A DNA stretch of 64,000 bases from Dechloromonas sp. (lineage in GTDB: Bacteria; Pseudomonadota; Gammaproteobacteria; Burkholderiales; Rhodocyclaceae), in NCBI GenBank assembly GCA_011391255.1, contig JAABQV010000009.1, forward strand, positions 1-64,000, given 5' to 3'. The notes below the pieces were generated by a model. It saw only the letters and a program-made list of their open reading frames with translations. It was not told where the DNA came from and did not search any database. The position numbers and the translations under genes were made by a program. Position 1 is the stretch's first letter, and each line of letters starts with the position of its first letter. Shown piece after piece: positions 8,371 through 17,760 of this stretch.

Positions 8371-10014
8371 TCAATTATTGGACATGACCAACGGCAATGA
8401 AAGGCGGAAGCAAGTACCTTTGCCTGGCTCGCTTTTCACTTCAAGGCGTCCATGATGTTTTTTGACAATGATGTCGTAGGATATGGACAGTCCGAGCCCG
8501 GTGCCCTTGCCGACCGGTTTGGTGGTGAAAAACGGCTCAAAGATCCGTTGCTGTACTTCTAAACTCATGCCGCTGCCAGTGTCTTCAACCTCAAACCAGA
8601 CATGCTCATTTTCGATGCCGGAGCGGACAAAAATTTTGCCCTGCTGCTGGATCGCCTGCGCGGCATTGACCAGAAGATTCATGAATACCTGATTAATCTG
8701 CGCCGGTACGCAATCAACCGGGGGTATTTTGCCAAGTTCGCGGATTACCTCGGCCTTGTATTTCAGCTCATTCCAGACGACGTTCAAGGTACTTTCCATC
8801 GCGGCATTCAGATCGGCACTTTGACGATCGACCTGATCGACATGCGAAAAATCCTTCAAATCCTGAACAATCTTGGTAACGCGGCTCAAGCCATCTTGAG
8901 ATTCAGTAATAAGCGAGGGCAGATCTTCACGCAGGAAATCGAGGTCAGCTTTCTTGCGCGCCTCGGCAATTTCTGCGGGATCGTTGCCCTCGTATGCATT
9001 CAGTACGGTCAACAGCTTATTTGCATAGATTTTTAGTGAACCCAGGTTCGAGTTAACAAAACCTACCGGGTTATTAATTTCATGGGCAACCCCCGCCGCC
9101 AGTTGGCCGATGGCCGCCATTTTTTCGGATTGCAGGAGCTGGTTCTGGGCTTCCTTCAGCTTCTTGATCAGTTCTTCCTGATAAACCTTGGTTGCTTCCA
9201 GCCCTTCGTTGGCCTCCTCCAGGTCGGCAGTTCGTTCGCGAACCCGTTCTTCCAGCTTGTCACGAGACTCGCGCAAGGCTTCTTCGACAAGCTTGGCTGC
9301 AGTGATGTCATCAAAACCAAAAACCCGACCGACAATACGCTCACCCAAATATTGCGGGCGCGATTTGCACTCGAAGAAACGGCCATCCCTGAGGCGGATG
9401 ATTTCCTCGCTATCTTCGGTACTGAGCACCGCCTGCAAGCGTGCCTGACAGGCATCGGCATCAACAACCTGGCTGGTCATCAGCGCCAGAATCTCGGCAT
9501 CCTTTTGCTCAAGAAGCATGCTTTCAGGGATATGCCACAGCTTGCTCAGCAAGCGGTTCATGCTGACAATTTTGCCTTGCCAGTCGATAACCAGAATCCC
9601 GTTACCGGTTGATTCGAGCGTTGCCCTCAGTTGCGAGAGGGTATTCTCCAGCGCATCCTCGACAAGCCGTTCATTCTCCATTACCTTTGCCTGAACCAAT
9701 AGCAGCTGCTTCCCCTGATCTTCGACAAGTTGAATATTTTTGGTCACCGCCAGCATCGATGCATCACTGCATTGATAGAACCCTTCCTGATTCTCGATCG
9801 AGCAGCACTGGCCACCGCGTACTTCTTCCCAATAAAAAACGTCTTGCAGGGAGCTTTCAATATCGGTGATGCTCATCGTCTGGAGGGCTTCCCTCGCATA
9901 GCCAAGGGTTTGCGCGGCAACCTGGTTGGCCATGACGATTTGCAAACTGGCTGGTTCAACCAGCAGCATCATGTTGTGACAATGGTCGATCATCAACCGC
10001 TCAAGAGTGCTCAT
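8371..10014 (-). CDS. PAS-PAS sensor histidine kinase (soluble)
   Basis: Cytoplasmic sensor kinase of 547 residues with no membrane segment. In order: a PAS domain (about 5-110), a second PAS domain (about 125-240), a coiled coil (245-295), the dimerisation/phosphoacceptor helix with His311 in GVAHEINNPVGFV, a roughly 60-residue insertion, and an HATPase domain with the N box at NLLVNAAQAI (446-455) and G boxes EDTGSGM and GKGTGLGLS. The kinase core is closely similar to those of the genes at 11286-12728 and 14611-17760, which points to local duplication. The ATGA overlap with the HD-GYP gene upstream suggests co-translation. The signal sensed is unknown. The likely partners are the receiver domains in this cluster. 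Confidence 0.9.
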   Translation of the reverse strand: MSTLERLMIDHCHNMMLLVEPASLQIVMANQVAAQTLGYAREALQTMSITDIESSLQDVFYWEEVRGGQCCSIENQEGFYQCSDASMLAVTKNIQLVEDQGKQLLLVQAKVMENERLVEDALENTLSQLRATLESTGNGILVIDWQGKIVSMNRLLSKLWHIPESMLLEQKDAEILALMTSQVVDADACQARLQAVLSTEDSEEIIRLRDGRFFECKSRPQYLGERIVGRVFGFDDITAAKLVEEALRESRDKLEERVRERTADLEEANEGLEATKVYQEELIKKLKEAQNQLLQSEKMAAIGQLAAGVAHEINNPVGFVNSNLGSLKIYANKLLTVLNAYEGNDPAEIAEARKKADLDFLREDLPSLITESQDGLSRVTKIVQDLKDFSHVDQVDRQSADLNAAMESTLNVVWNELKYKAEVIRELGKIPPVDCVPAQINQVFMNLLVNAAQAIQQQGKIFVRSGIENEHVWFEVEDTGSGMSLEVQQRIFEPFFTTKPVGKGTGLGLSISYDIIVKKHHGRLEVKSEPGKGTCFRLSLPLVMSNN

Positions 10015-11279
10015 GGTGAGGCTTGTTCCGATCCATGCTTGGTTGCATCAAAGTAATAGCTCACCCGCTTGCGCGGGCTTAGATAGTTGTAGATCTCCAG
10101 CGGTACTTGTGCCGGCCTGATCGCCTTGGATATGTTCAGATCAGTTTCCTGTGCCATATCAATGAGGATCGCCTCATCCTTGGGAATCGTCGCATCGTAA
10201 ATGACGATCATTGGCTTCATTGGCATTTTGGTATTCACCGTCGCGACCATGCCGATCACCCCGTTTGAAAGCTGGAGAATGGTTCCCGGCGGATAAACGC
10301 CAAGACAATGAATGAATACCTGCAGTAGTTTCGGATCAAATTTATTGCGCAACTTGGCAAACATGATCGACAGCGCCTCATGCGGCGTCAGAGCGTGGAC
10401 AATATTTGGCGGGTTGCATAGCTCATCATAGTGATTCGCTATTGCCACAATCCGCGACAGCAAGCCGATCGATTCGCCCTTGAGTTTTTTTGGATACCCG
10501 GAACCATCATAAAACTCGTGGTGCTCCTGAATAATTTTAAGAACGGGTACAGAAAACTGCAGGTGTTTGCCAATTTCAACGCCGTATTGGCAGTGCATCT
10601 CATACAAATGCTGTTCGGCCGGCGTCAGCGGCTCAAGTTTCATCAGGATTTTTTTATCGATTTCCTTATGCCCAATATCGTGAAACAAGGCGCCCATACC
10701 CAATGTGCTGACCACTTCTTGCGGCAGCTTGATGTCACGCGCCACCATCATCGACAGCATGGTCACGTTCAGCGAATGAAAATACAGCTCCTCCCCACCG
10801 GTTGTATCGCCCATCACGTGCAGCGCCAACTCAGGCGCACAGAGAATCGAGTCGGCTATTTGGGTGACAAGCTGCGTGGCTTGGTGCACGGCTTCAGCCG
10901 GATTCGAATAGATATTTTTCTCGACCTCGCGCACAGTCTTGGCGGTGTTGACGAAGGCATTTTCAATCCGTGCCGCCGCTTCTCGTTGCACCTTGATCCG
11001 TTCGATCATCACGCGCTTGGCCTCGAGCGCGTGGGCGATAAACGGGTTGGTTTCCTCGACAACCGGCGGCTGGTCTTCCAAAGGTGCTGGGCGGGCGTCG
11101 CTCTGATCCGGGTTATAGCGAACCTTCTTCAGCCCCAGGCCACGAATAGTCCTGATCTGATCTTCGGACTTGATCTTGAAATGCCCAAAGGGGAAGGGAT
11201 GCTCAAACCATTTGAGGTCAAGATGAACATACAGACCGATGTACAACTCGTCGGTACTGATCATGGGTGTGTCAGCCAT
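10011..11279 (-). CDS. DUF3391 / HD-GYP domain protein (probable c-di-GMP phosphodiesterase)
   Basis: A 422-residue cytoplasmic protein. The N-terminus (DELYIGLYVHLDLKWFEHPF) is a DUF3391 domain, common in front of HD-GYP modules in beta- and gammaproteobacteria. The HD-GYP module follows, with the HD pair at 200-201 (FHDIGH) and the GYP motif at 261-263 (HHEFYDGSGYP). HD-GYP enzymes hydrolyse c-di-GMP to GMP. The residue after HDIG is His204, where most family members have lysine, so activity should be tested. It has no receiver domain, so it is either constitutive or controlled by partners. It lies between two kinases, overlapping the downstream one by four bases. Confidence 0.9.
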   Translation of the reverse strand: MADTPMISTDELYIGLYVHLDLKWFEHPFPFGHFKIKSEDQIRTIRGLGLKKVRYNPDQSDARPAPLEDQPPVVEETNPFIAHALEAKRVMIERIKVQREAAARIENAFVNTAKTVREVEKNIYSNPAEAVHQATQLVTQIADSILCAPELALHVMGDTTGGEELYFHSLNVTMLSMMVARDIKLPQEVVSTLGMGALFHDIGHKEIDKKILMKLEPLTPAEQHLYEMHCQYGVEIGKHLQFSVPVLKIIQEHHEFYDGSGYPKKLKGESIGLLSRIVAIANHYDELCNPPNIVHALTPHEALSIMFAKLRNKFDPKLLQVFIHCLGVYPPGTILQLSNGVIGMVATVNTKMPMKPMIVIYDATIPKDEAILIDMAQETDLNISKAIRPAQVPLEIYNYLSPRKRVSYYFDATKHGSEQASP

Positions 11280-11285
11280 GATCGA

Positions 11286-12728
11286 TCAGGTCGACACCGG
11301 TGCTGTTAATGGGAGCCAAAGCCGGAAGCAAGTTCCTTTGTCAATCACGCTCCGGACATCCATTCGCCCGCCATGCTTCTTGACAATGATGTCGTAGGAG
11401 ATCGACAGCCCCAGCCCGGTGCCTTTACCAACAGGTTTTGTGGTGAAGAACGGCTCAAAAATTCGCTGCTGGATTTCGGCGCTCATGCCTTTGCCGGTAT
11501 CTTCGATTTCGAACCAGACATGGTCATTCTCCAAGCCTGAACGGATAACAATCTTGCCTCTCTCCGGAATCGCTTGCGCCGCATTGACCAGCAGATTCAT
11601 GAAGACCTGATTGATCTGCGCCAGCACACAGTCCACCTGCGGGATGTCACCCAATTCACGTACCACATCGGCCTTGTATTTGATCTCATTGGCGACTACG
11701 TTCAAGGTGCTTTCGAGCGCTGCATTGAGATCGGATGGCTGCCGGTCAGCCTGATCGACACGAGAAAAATCTTTTAAATCCTGAACAATCTTGGTCACCC
11801 GGTTCAAGCCATCCTGTGACTCAGCCAATAGCGAGGGCAGGTCTTCGCGCATGAATTCGAGGTCGGCTTTTTGCAGCGCATCAGCAATTTGAGCGGGATC
11901 GCTGCTTTCGTAGGCCTTGATTACGGTCAACAGCGTTTCGGCATAAGTTTTTAGTGTCCCCAGGTTTGAGTTAACGAAACCTACCGGGTTGTTGATTTCA
12001 TGTGCCACGCCTGCCGCCAGTTGGCCAATCGCCGCCATTTTTTCAGACTGCAGCAATTGTTGTTGTGCATCTTCAACCTTGTGCAGTAATTCGGTCAGTT
12101 CTACTTGCTCGCTGGCCAAACGGGAATTGGCCTCGGCCAATGCATGGGTTCGCGCTTCAACGCGCTCTTCAAGACCCAGGTTGAGTGTTAAAAGGTGGGC
12201 GTTCTGCTCGGAAAGCAGTGAATAGAGCCTCCCCATCGCACCAAGGAGAATCGAGGTGCCCATATCTTCAGATTTTTTCTCGGCAGCAAAGGCATCTGCT
12301 GCTGCTTCACCCTTGTTCAATCGCTCAAACTGGCGAGCCATCGACTGATCTTCGCCAAGAATATGGACGGTCAGCCAGGATGCAAGAAAACCATGCACGG
12401 TTTCTGCCGGTTTGGCCAGGGAGGCGCGTGATTTCCAGATGCTGACCAACTGCTCGACAAACTGACGGTGAAAAGCAATGTGTTCTAGGCGATGGCGCTC
12501 ATCAATCGCCAGCGTGCGCATCATGTCTTCTTCATCGCTGAAATGGTGCCGGGCGTATTCCGCGAGTTGATGAAACAATGCCTGCAGACGTTCCTCGCTC
12601 ACATCGCCCTGCAGCAACTCGTTGCCGAGGAGATTGACCGCATCGACCAGCTGTTTGTGCTGCGCATCAACGATCGGGATGCCGGTATCGAAGCGTGCAT
12701 CCCAAACAAAAGTATCGATTCTGGACAT
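11286..12728 (-). CDS. Hemerythrin-histidine kinase fusion
   Basis: A 480-residue soluble protein that joins an N-terminal bacteriohemerythrin domain (about 8-135) to a histidine kinase. All the di-iron ligands expected from hemerythrins can be placed: His24 (DAQHKQL), His62 and Glu66 (HHFSDEE), His79 and His83 (HRLEHIAF), and His122 with Asp127 (VHILGED). A coiled coil (165-230) leads to the phosphoacceptor His243 (GVAHEINNPVGFV) and the ATPase domain. Hemerythrins bind O2 at the di-iron site, so the kinase is probably oxygen- or redox-controlled (inference). A GGGAG ribosome binding site precedes the ATG. It sits six bases from the receiver gene upstream and next to an HD-GYP gene. Confidence 0.92.
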   Translation of the reverse strand: MSRIDTFVWDARFDTGIPIVDAQHKQLVDAVNLLGNELLQGDVSEERLQALFHQLAEYARHHFSDEEDMMRTLAIDERHRLEHIAFHRQFVEQLVSIWKSRASLAKPAETVHGFLASWLTVHILGEDQSMARQFERLNKGEAAADAFAAEKKSEDMGTSILLGAMGRLYSLLSEQNAHLLTLNLGLEERVEARTHALAEANSRLASEQVELTELLHKVEDAQQQLLQSEKMAAIGQLAAGVAHEINNPVGFVNSNLGTLKTYAETLLTVIKAYESSDPAQIADALQKADLEFMREDLPSLLAESQDGLNRVTKIVQDLKDFSRVDQADRQPSDLNAALESTLNVVANEIKYKADVVRELGDIPQVDCVLAQINQVFMNLLVNAAQAIPERGKIVIRSGLENDHVWFEIEDTGKGMSAEIQQRIFEPFFTTKPVGKGTGLGLSISYDIIVKKHGGRMDVRSVIDKGTCFRLWLPLTAPVST

Positions 12729-12734
12729 GGTGGC

Positions 12735-13301
12735 TTACTCCCTGGTCTGAAATTCGGGGTCGAGAACGACCGAACCATCCGGCCCCCAGTTCACCTCGGT
12801 AATTCCTGGCTCAATTCGTTCCAGTCTTTCCGCTTCAAATTGTTCGGGTGAAATGTCACCCATTTCAACCCGAACCAAATTTGCCAACTGGCGGTTTTCC
12901 AGCAGCAGTTCGCGGTGTGCCAGCGCCTGGCCGATGGCTGACATCAAATCGTAGTCGTTCCAGGGCTTACCGATAAAGCGATCGATCCCGACTTCATTCA
13001 CCGCCCGCACCAGCGCGTTGAGGTCGGCATAGCCGGAGAGAATCAGGCGTGCCGTATCGGGCTGGATTTCCTTGGCCGCCTTGAGAAATTCTATGCCATC
13101 CATCACCGGCATCCGGTAATCGCTCAGGAAGAGGTCAAATTCCTCAGTGCGCGCTGCTTCCAGCGCGGCCTGCGGCGTGTTGAAGGCACTAATTTCGAGC
13201 GTGAAGGTCTGGTTGCCATAAACACAAGGCGCCAGACGCAGCACACGTTTCAAAGATTTGAGGATGGAATCCTCGTCATCAACAATCAGGATGCGGCTCA
13301 T
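12735..13301 (-). CDS. Response regulator with short C-terminal extension
   Basis: A 188-residue protein made of one receiver domain (about 1-130) and a tail of about 55 residues without a recognisable output. The acidic pocket (VDDED), phosphoacceptor Asp61 (LSDYRMP), switch residue (LILSGYAD) and conserved lysine (IGKPWND) are all present. The GYAD...KPW pattern is of the same subtype as the receivers in the REC-HD-GYP gene upstream and at the end of the EAL protein, so the same kinases may address all three. It overlaps the upstream gene by four bases. It may act as a phosphate sink or by protein-protein contact. Confidence 0.88.
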   Translation of the reverse strand: MSRILIVDDEDSILKSLKRVLRLAPCVYGNQTFTLEISAFNTPQAALEAARTEEFDLFLSDYRMPVMDGIEFLKAAKEIQPDTARLILSGYADLNALVRAVNEVGIDRFIGKPWNDYDLMSAIGQALAHRELLLENRQLANLVRVEMGDISPEQFEAERLERIEPGITEVNWGPDGSVVLDPEFQTRE

Positions 13302-14614
13302 TTTTCCTCCTGGCGGATATAGAGCGTCAGCGCGTGCTGCTCGCTATGTTCCATTTTGATCAGTCGCACGATGATTTCAGCGCTCAGCACGCTGCCCTTG
13401 GCCAGCAGCATGTAGCCGTCGGCGTGGTTCAAGTCGCGCATCAGCACCATGCCCGGTTTGAGGTGGATACTGCGAAGCTGCAACTCGACCGGGCCGGTCT
13501 TTTGCGTTTCAGAAATCAGCTTGAAAAACGTGTCAACCGCAACCGGGTCGTAGCGCTTGCCGCGATTTTCAACCAAAAAGCTCATCGCCTCGGCCGGCTT
13601 CAGCGGGCGCTGCACCAGCGTGCCAATCTGCAGGGAATCATACTCGTTGACCACTTGCAGAATCCGGCTGCCCTGCGGGATGGCGATGCCCGACAAGCGA
13701 TCCGGATAACCGCTGCCGTCATAGCATTCGTGATGGTGGCGAACCAGCACGGCGGCTTCCTTGAACTTGTCGATGCCCATCAGGATATTCTGGCCAATGA
13801 TCGGGTGCTTCATGACTTGAGCACGATGCTCGGCACTCAAAGTGTTGAACGCCTTGCCGAGCAATTCATCGGGCAGGCCGAGTTTGCCGATATCATGCAG
13901 GAGGCCGGCGAGCATGATGTTCTGCACCTCGCTATCGGAAAGCCCCATGCGCTGTGCGACGCTGCGTGCGTGGTCAGCAACACGGCGGCCGTGGCCGGCA
14001 CTCTGGGTGCCGACCGAACCACTACGCAGTTCGATCAGGCCGGCAAAGACTTGAACGCTGGTCAGGAAAGACTTTTTCAACTCACCATGCGATTGCTCGA
14101 CAAACGTCAATGCCTGGCGCAATTCGGCGGTGCGTTCGGCTACTTTTTGCTCGAGGCTGCTGTTGAGAACCTTGAGTTCATCGTTCTGCGCCTGAGTCAG
14201 TGCGGTCAGACGCTGGTTTTCCAATTGGAGCATCTGGCGCTCCAGGGCTTCACGAACGACGGTGACGATTTCGTTGTCGTCCCACGGCTTGGAAATGTAG
14301 CGATAAATTTCGCCCTGATTGATCGCCGCCACCGTTGAGGTGATGTCGGCGTAGCCGGTGAGCAGAATACGCATGACCTTGGGCCAACGGCCACGAACTT
14401 CCTTGAGGAAAGCCGCGCCATCCATTTCCGGCATGCGCATGTCGGAAATTACCAGATCAATCTGCTCTTTTTCCAGAATCTCCAGCCCGGCGGCACCACC
14501 TTCGGCAATGAAAATCCGGTAACCGTGCGGGCGAAACAATCGGCGCAGGGCGGAAAGAATCCCCGGTTCGTCATCGACAAAAAGCAGGGTAAGGGAGGCA
14601 ACGGCCTCGGTCAT
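13298..14614 (-). CDS. RpfG-like response regulator (REC-HD-GYP)
   Basis: A 438-residue response regulator combining a receiver domain (Asp58 in ISDMRMP; KPW motif at 109-111), a coiled-coil linker (125-185) and an HD-GYP phosphodiesterase module. The HD pair is at 240-241 in LHDIGKLGLP, followed by HHHECYDGSGYP (GYP 302-304). Both are intact, including the lysine after HDIG, so c-di-GMP hydrolysis controlled by phosphorylation is expected. A C-terminal extension of about 60 residues (PGMVLMRDLNHADGYMLL) resembles the small domain found after many such modules. It overlaps the kinase gene upstream and the receiver gene downstream by four bases each, making a co-translated set. Confidence 0.92.
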   Translation of the reverse strand: MTEAVASLTLLFVDDEPGILSALRRLFRPHGYRIFIAEGGAAGLEILEKEQIDLVISDMRMPEMDGAAFLKEVRGRWPKVMRILLTGYADITSTVAAINQGEIYRYISKPWDDNEIVTVVREALERQMLQLENQRLTALTQAQNDELKVLNSSLEQKVAERTAELRQALTFVEQSHGELKKSFLTSVQVFAGLIELRSGSVGTQSAGHGRRVADHARSVAQRMGLSDSEVQNIMLAGLLHDIGKLGLPDELLGKAFNTLSAEHRAQVMKHPIIGQNILMGIDKFKEAAVLVRHHHECYDGSGYPDRLSGIAIPQGSRILQVVNEYDSLQIGTLVQRPLKPAEAMSFLVENRGKRYDPVAVDTFFKLISETQKTGPVELQLRSIHLKPGMVLMRDLNHADGYMLLAKGSVLSAEIIVRLIKMEHSEQHALTLYIRQEEK

Positions 14615-17600
14615 GATGGGATCTCCGTATTTTGATTTTTATTCTCAACGGGTGGATGAATCGGCAAGTGCAGTCGGAAGTTGCTACCGACGCCAACCTG
14701 ACTATCAACTTCAATCCGTCCGCCATGGCGTTGAACAATGCTGTAAGAAAGTGACAACCCTAACCCTGTCCCCTTGCCAACCGGCTTGGTGGTGAAGAAA
14801 GGCTCGAAAATGCGGGTAATGAGTTCCTGCGCTATCCCTTTACCGGAATCGCTGACTTCGATGCAGACCCAGCTCTCATCGGTCCGGTAGGTGCGTATGG
14901 TGATTGTGCCATGGGTTTCAATTGCATGGCCGGCATTCACCAGCAGGTTCATGAAGACCTGATTGATTTGTGAGATCAGGCAATAAACAGGCGGAATGTC
15001 ACCGTACTCCTTGACCACCTTGCACTTGTATTTGAGCTCGTTCCAGACAATATTCAAGGTTGAATCAAGCCCTTGATGCAGATCGGCCTCCTGCCATTCC
15101 TGCTCACCGACGCGCGAGAAACTCTTGAGATCCTGAACGATCTTGCGGACCCGACCGAGGCCATCTTTTGATTCACCGAGCAGACTGAAAATATCTGCCT
15201 TCAAAAAAGCGTAATCGCACTCCTCCATGATGCGATTGACGGCCTTGATTGTTTTTCCGGTGTCTTCAGCCTCTTTTTCGTAGGCGCTAATCATCAACAT
15301 CAGGTCATGCAGATAGCCATCCAAGGTGCCGAGGTTGGAATACACGAAACCAATCGGGTTGTTCAACTCGTGCGCCACGCCCGCCGCCAGTTGGCCGATC
15401 GAGGCCATTTTTTCTGATTGCAGCAATTGGTTATTGGCTTCTTCCAGGCGCTTGTTGAGGGATTTCTGCTGGGCAAGCGTCTCGCTCAACTCAATTTGCT
15501 GGCGTTTGCGTTCAGTGATATCGGTCAAGACGCCATCAAAATATTCCGGCTCGCCCGCTTCGTTGCGATGCACATTGGTACGGTCAACAACCCAAATCAC
15601 GCCATTATTTGGCGTCAGAATACGGTATTCCTGTTCGTAGCAAGCAACCCCGGTAGCCGTGCGACGTGCCACTTCATCGGCTACGCGCCACAAATCATCC
15701 GGGTGCACCAGATCAGCGTAGGGCGGGCGGCCGGCCATGATGTCAGCAGCGGCGTAGCCCCATTGCTTGACATTTTCAGAAACAAAAGTAACCGGCCAGC
15801 CTTCCTTCGCCGCCCAGCGGAAGCAGACCACCGGGCTGGCGTTGACCACCTGCGTGGCCTGCAGCAGAGATTTTTCGGCACGATTCCGCCGCGCAATGCG
15901 CCAAACCTCATTGCCAATCAGTTGCACCGTTTCAATATCGTAATCCGAGTAGTTCCTGGCTTTGTTGCCAACCCCGGTCATCATCACTACTTTGCCATTT
16001 TCCATTACCGGAATACTGAGCAAGCGGATCAGAGCCGAATGACCGGCCGGCAGGCCATGTTTATTTGGTGCGCTGGCGTAATCGTTAATCACTATGGGCC
16101 GCTTTTCACGCGCGGCATCGGCCCAGATGCCGGCTTCGGTGATCGGGTAGTGGTTATCAAAGGCGGCGGTGCAATATTTGGCCAGTGTGCTGGACGACCA
16201 GGCTACCAACTCGATGGTCGCCTCGTCGTTATTCACAAAGTGCATGAAGCCAATTACGCTCCCGGTCAGTTCCTCGGCGCGTTCAAGGGCGTATTGCATG
16301 AAAGCCTGCTCGGGCAATTCCTCGGCTTTTTTGGGTAATTCGAGCATCACGGCAGAACGGCGAATCTGCTGCGTGAGCTGGTGCTGTGCCTGATGACGAT
16401 CACTAATATCTTCGAAAATGACGACAAAGTAATCAATTTCTCCATCGCTCGCACGGATGGCGCGAGCAGCAACAAAGGCGTGAATCACTGTGCCATCTTT
16501 ACGAATGAGGCGTTTTTCCAGCGAATAGCCTTCAGACTCGCTTTGCAAAACCTTATCAAATTGAATAGTGCTTGCGTCAATGTCATCCGGGTGGATCAAA
16601 TCAGCCCAGGTTTTTAACTTTAATTCCTCCGCCTCATAACCAAAAATCCGGCATAAAGCGGGGTTGACCGTAAGCCACTCTTTGCTCGGTGAGGTAGTGG
16701 CAATACCAACCATGGCATAGTCAAAAATTGCACGGAAGCGTCTCTCAGTTTCAGTCTCAAGCGCCTTGTTGCGCTGAAAATAGAAAATCCCGCCGCCAAA
16801 CAGCAAAAGCAGCAGGCCGGTAAGGAAAATACGCTCTCCATCGCTATGGCTCAATGCGGCGGTCAATTGAGCGTCGTTCAAGTGAGAAACAACCAGCCAG
16901 TGATATTCGTTAGCGTTGCCAAGGGGATAAACCCGCTCAAACGTCCATAAGCCATTCTCATCATCGAACTGACCGCTGGCGCCTTGCATCTTTGCCCAAC
17001 TGGCGGGAAACCGGCTTGCCAGGCTTCGGCTGGCGTCCTTGAACATGAAACCCCATTCATCGGCTTCATTGGATGAATGTAGCCAATTGCCGGCACTGTC
17101 GAGAAGTGAAACGGGTACGTGACCTTTGCTGCTATCGGCGATAAAGTGCTGAATCATGTCATCAGCCAGATAGTTGATGATCAGGATGCCTTGCTTGATG
17201 CCCTGCTGATCTGCGACTGGCATGGCCAAGCGAAGCACGGGCTTGAAGGGCACCTCAACTTTTCCGTTTTCAACGTTCAAGTCGAGCGGCGAAATATAGG
17301 TCTGACGATCATTATTCTGTATCGCCTCGGTGAAGTAATAACGGTCGCCCTTGTTCTGCAGCTTGTTTTTCGCCACCAGGCTCGGTTTTCTGTTCACCAG
17401 ATCGACACGGACTAATTCCTGCCCTGAAGCATCCAGCCAGCGAACCTGGTCATAAACCTGTCTTATCTTGATCAGGCTTTGCAGGTTGGTTTCAACGCGA
17501 AATATTTCCGGGGAATCCGGTTGATTGACCATTTTCTGCAGGGCGTAATGCTCGGACAGAAATGTCAGGTCGCCGACTATCATTTGAATCGGCCGTAACA

Positions 17601-17760
17601 GGGAAGCACTACCCGAGGCAACATTGAGCACTTCCTGGTTTTCGACCCGGCTCAATAAGCGGGCTACTGATTCTTGATGATAGTAAAAGCTGCCAAGCAG
17701 AATAATCAGCGCAACAGGTAGAAACCGCTTGAGAAAGGCGGGAGTCTGCTTATTGATCAT
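14611..17760 (-). CDS. Membrane sensor histidine kinase (Cache-PAS-GAF-PAS-HK)
   Basis: A 1049-residue protein. An N-terminal membrane segment (about 12-26) and a second one (FLTGLLLLLFGGGIFYF, about 306-326) enclose a periplasmic region of about 280 residues that looks like a double-Cache sensor (YYFTEAI, YISPLDLN). Cytoplasmic PAS (about 340-455), GAF-like (about 490-640) and PAS (about 650-765) domains follow, then the phosphoacceptor near His797 (GVAHELNNPIGFV) and the ATPase domain (GKGTGLGLS). I placed the start at ATG 17760 (MINKQTPAFL), which overlaps the upstream gene by 11 bases. The open frame reaches back to 17829, deep inside that gene. The kinase core is paralogous to the two other kinases in the cluster. 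The ligand is unknown. Confidence 0.9.
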   Translation of the reverse strand: MINKQTPAFLKRFLPVALIILLGSFYYHQESVARLLSRVENQEVLNVASGSASLLRPIQMIVGDLTFLSEHYALQKMVNQPDSPEIFRVETNLQSLIKIRQVYDQVRWLDASGQELVRVDLVNRKPSLVAKNKLQNKGDRYYFTEAIQNNDRQTYISPLDLNVENGKVEVPFKPVLRLAMPVADQQGIKQGILIINYLADDMIQHFIADSSKGHVPVSLLDSAGNWLHSSNEADEWGFMFKDASRSLASRFPASWAKMQGASGQFDDENGLWTFERVYPLGNANEYHWLVVSHLNDAQLTAALSHSDGERIFLTGLLLLLFGGGIFYFQRNKALETETERRFRAIFDYAMVGIATTSPSKEWLTVNPALCRIFGYEAEELKLKTWADLIHPDDIDASTIQFDKVLQSESEGYSLEKRLIRKDGTVIHAFVAARAIRASDGEIDYFVVIFEDISDRHQAQHQLTQQIRRSAVMLELPKKAEELPEQAFMQYALERAEELTGSVIGFMHFVNNDEATIELVAWSSSTLAKYCTAAFDNHYPITEAGIWADAAREKRPIVINDYASAPNKHGLPAGHSALIRLLSIPVMENGKVVMMTGVGNKARNYSDYDIETVQLIGNEVWRIARRNRAEKSLLQATQVVNASPVVCFRWAAKEGWPVTFVSENVKQWGYAAADIMAGRPPYADLVHPDDLWRVADEVARRTATGVACYEQEYRILTPNNGVIWVVDRTNVHRNEAGEPEYFDGVLTDITERKRQQIELSETLAQQKSLNKRLEEANNQLLQSEKMASIGQLAAGVAHELNNPIGFVYSNLGTLDGYLHDLMLMISAYEKEAEDTGKTIKAVNRIMEECDYAFLKADIFSLLGESKDGLGRVRKIVQDLKSFSRVGEQEWQEADLHQGLDSTLNIVWNELKYKCKVVKEYGDIPPVYCLISQINQVFMNLLVNAGHAIETHGTITIRTYRTDESWVCIEVSDSGKGIAQELITRIFEPFFTTKPVGKGTGLGLSLSYSIVQRHGGRIEVDSQVGVGSNFRLHLPIHPPVENKNQNTEIPS

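Noticed and set aside
8309-8374. N-terminal extension of gpmI to TTG 8374
   Set aside because: The 22 extra residues are not seen in the family, and the codons overlap the upstream kinase stop without a ribosome binding site.
13334-14338. 334-residue plus-strand frame opposite the REC-HD-GYP gene
   Set aside because: The minus-strand frame has complete receiver and HD-GYP motifs; the plus-strand product is rich in Gln/His/Arg and matches nothing.
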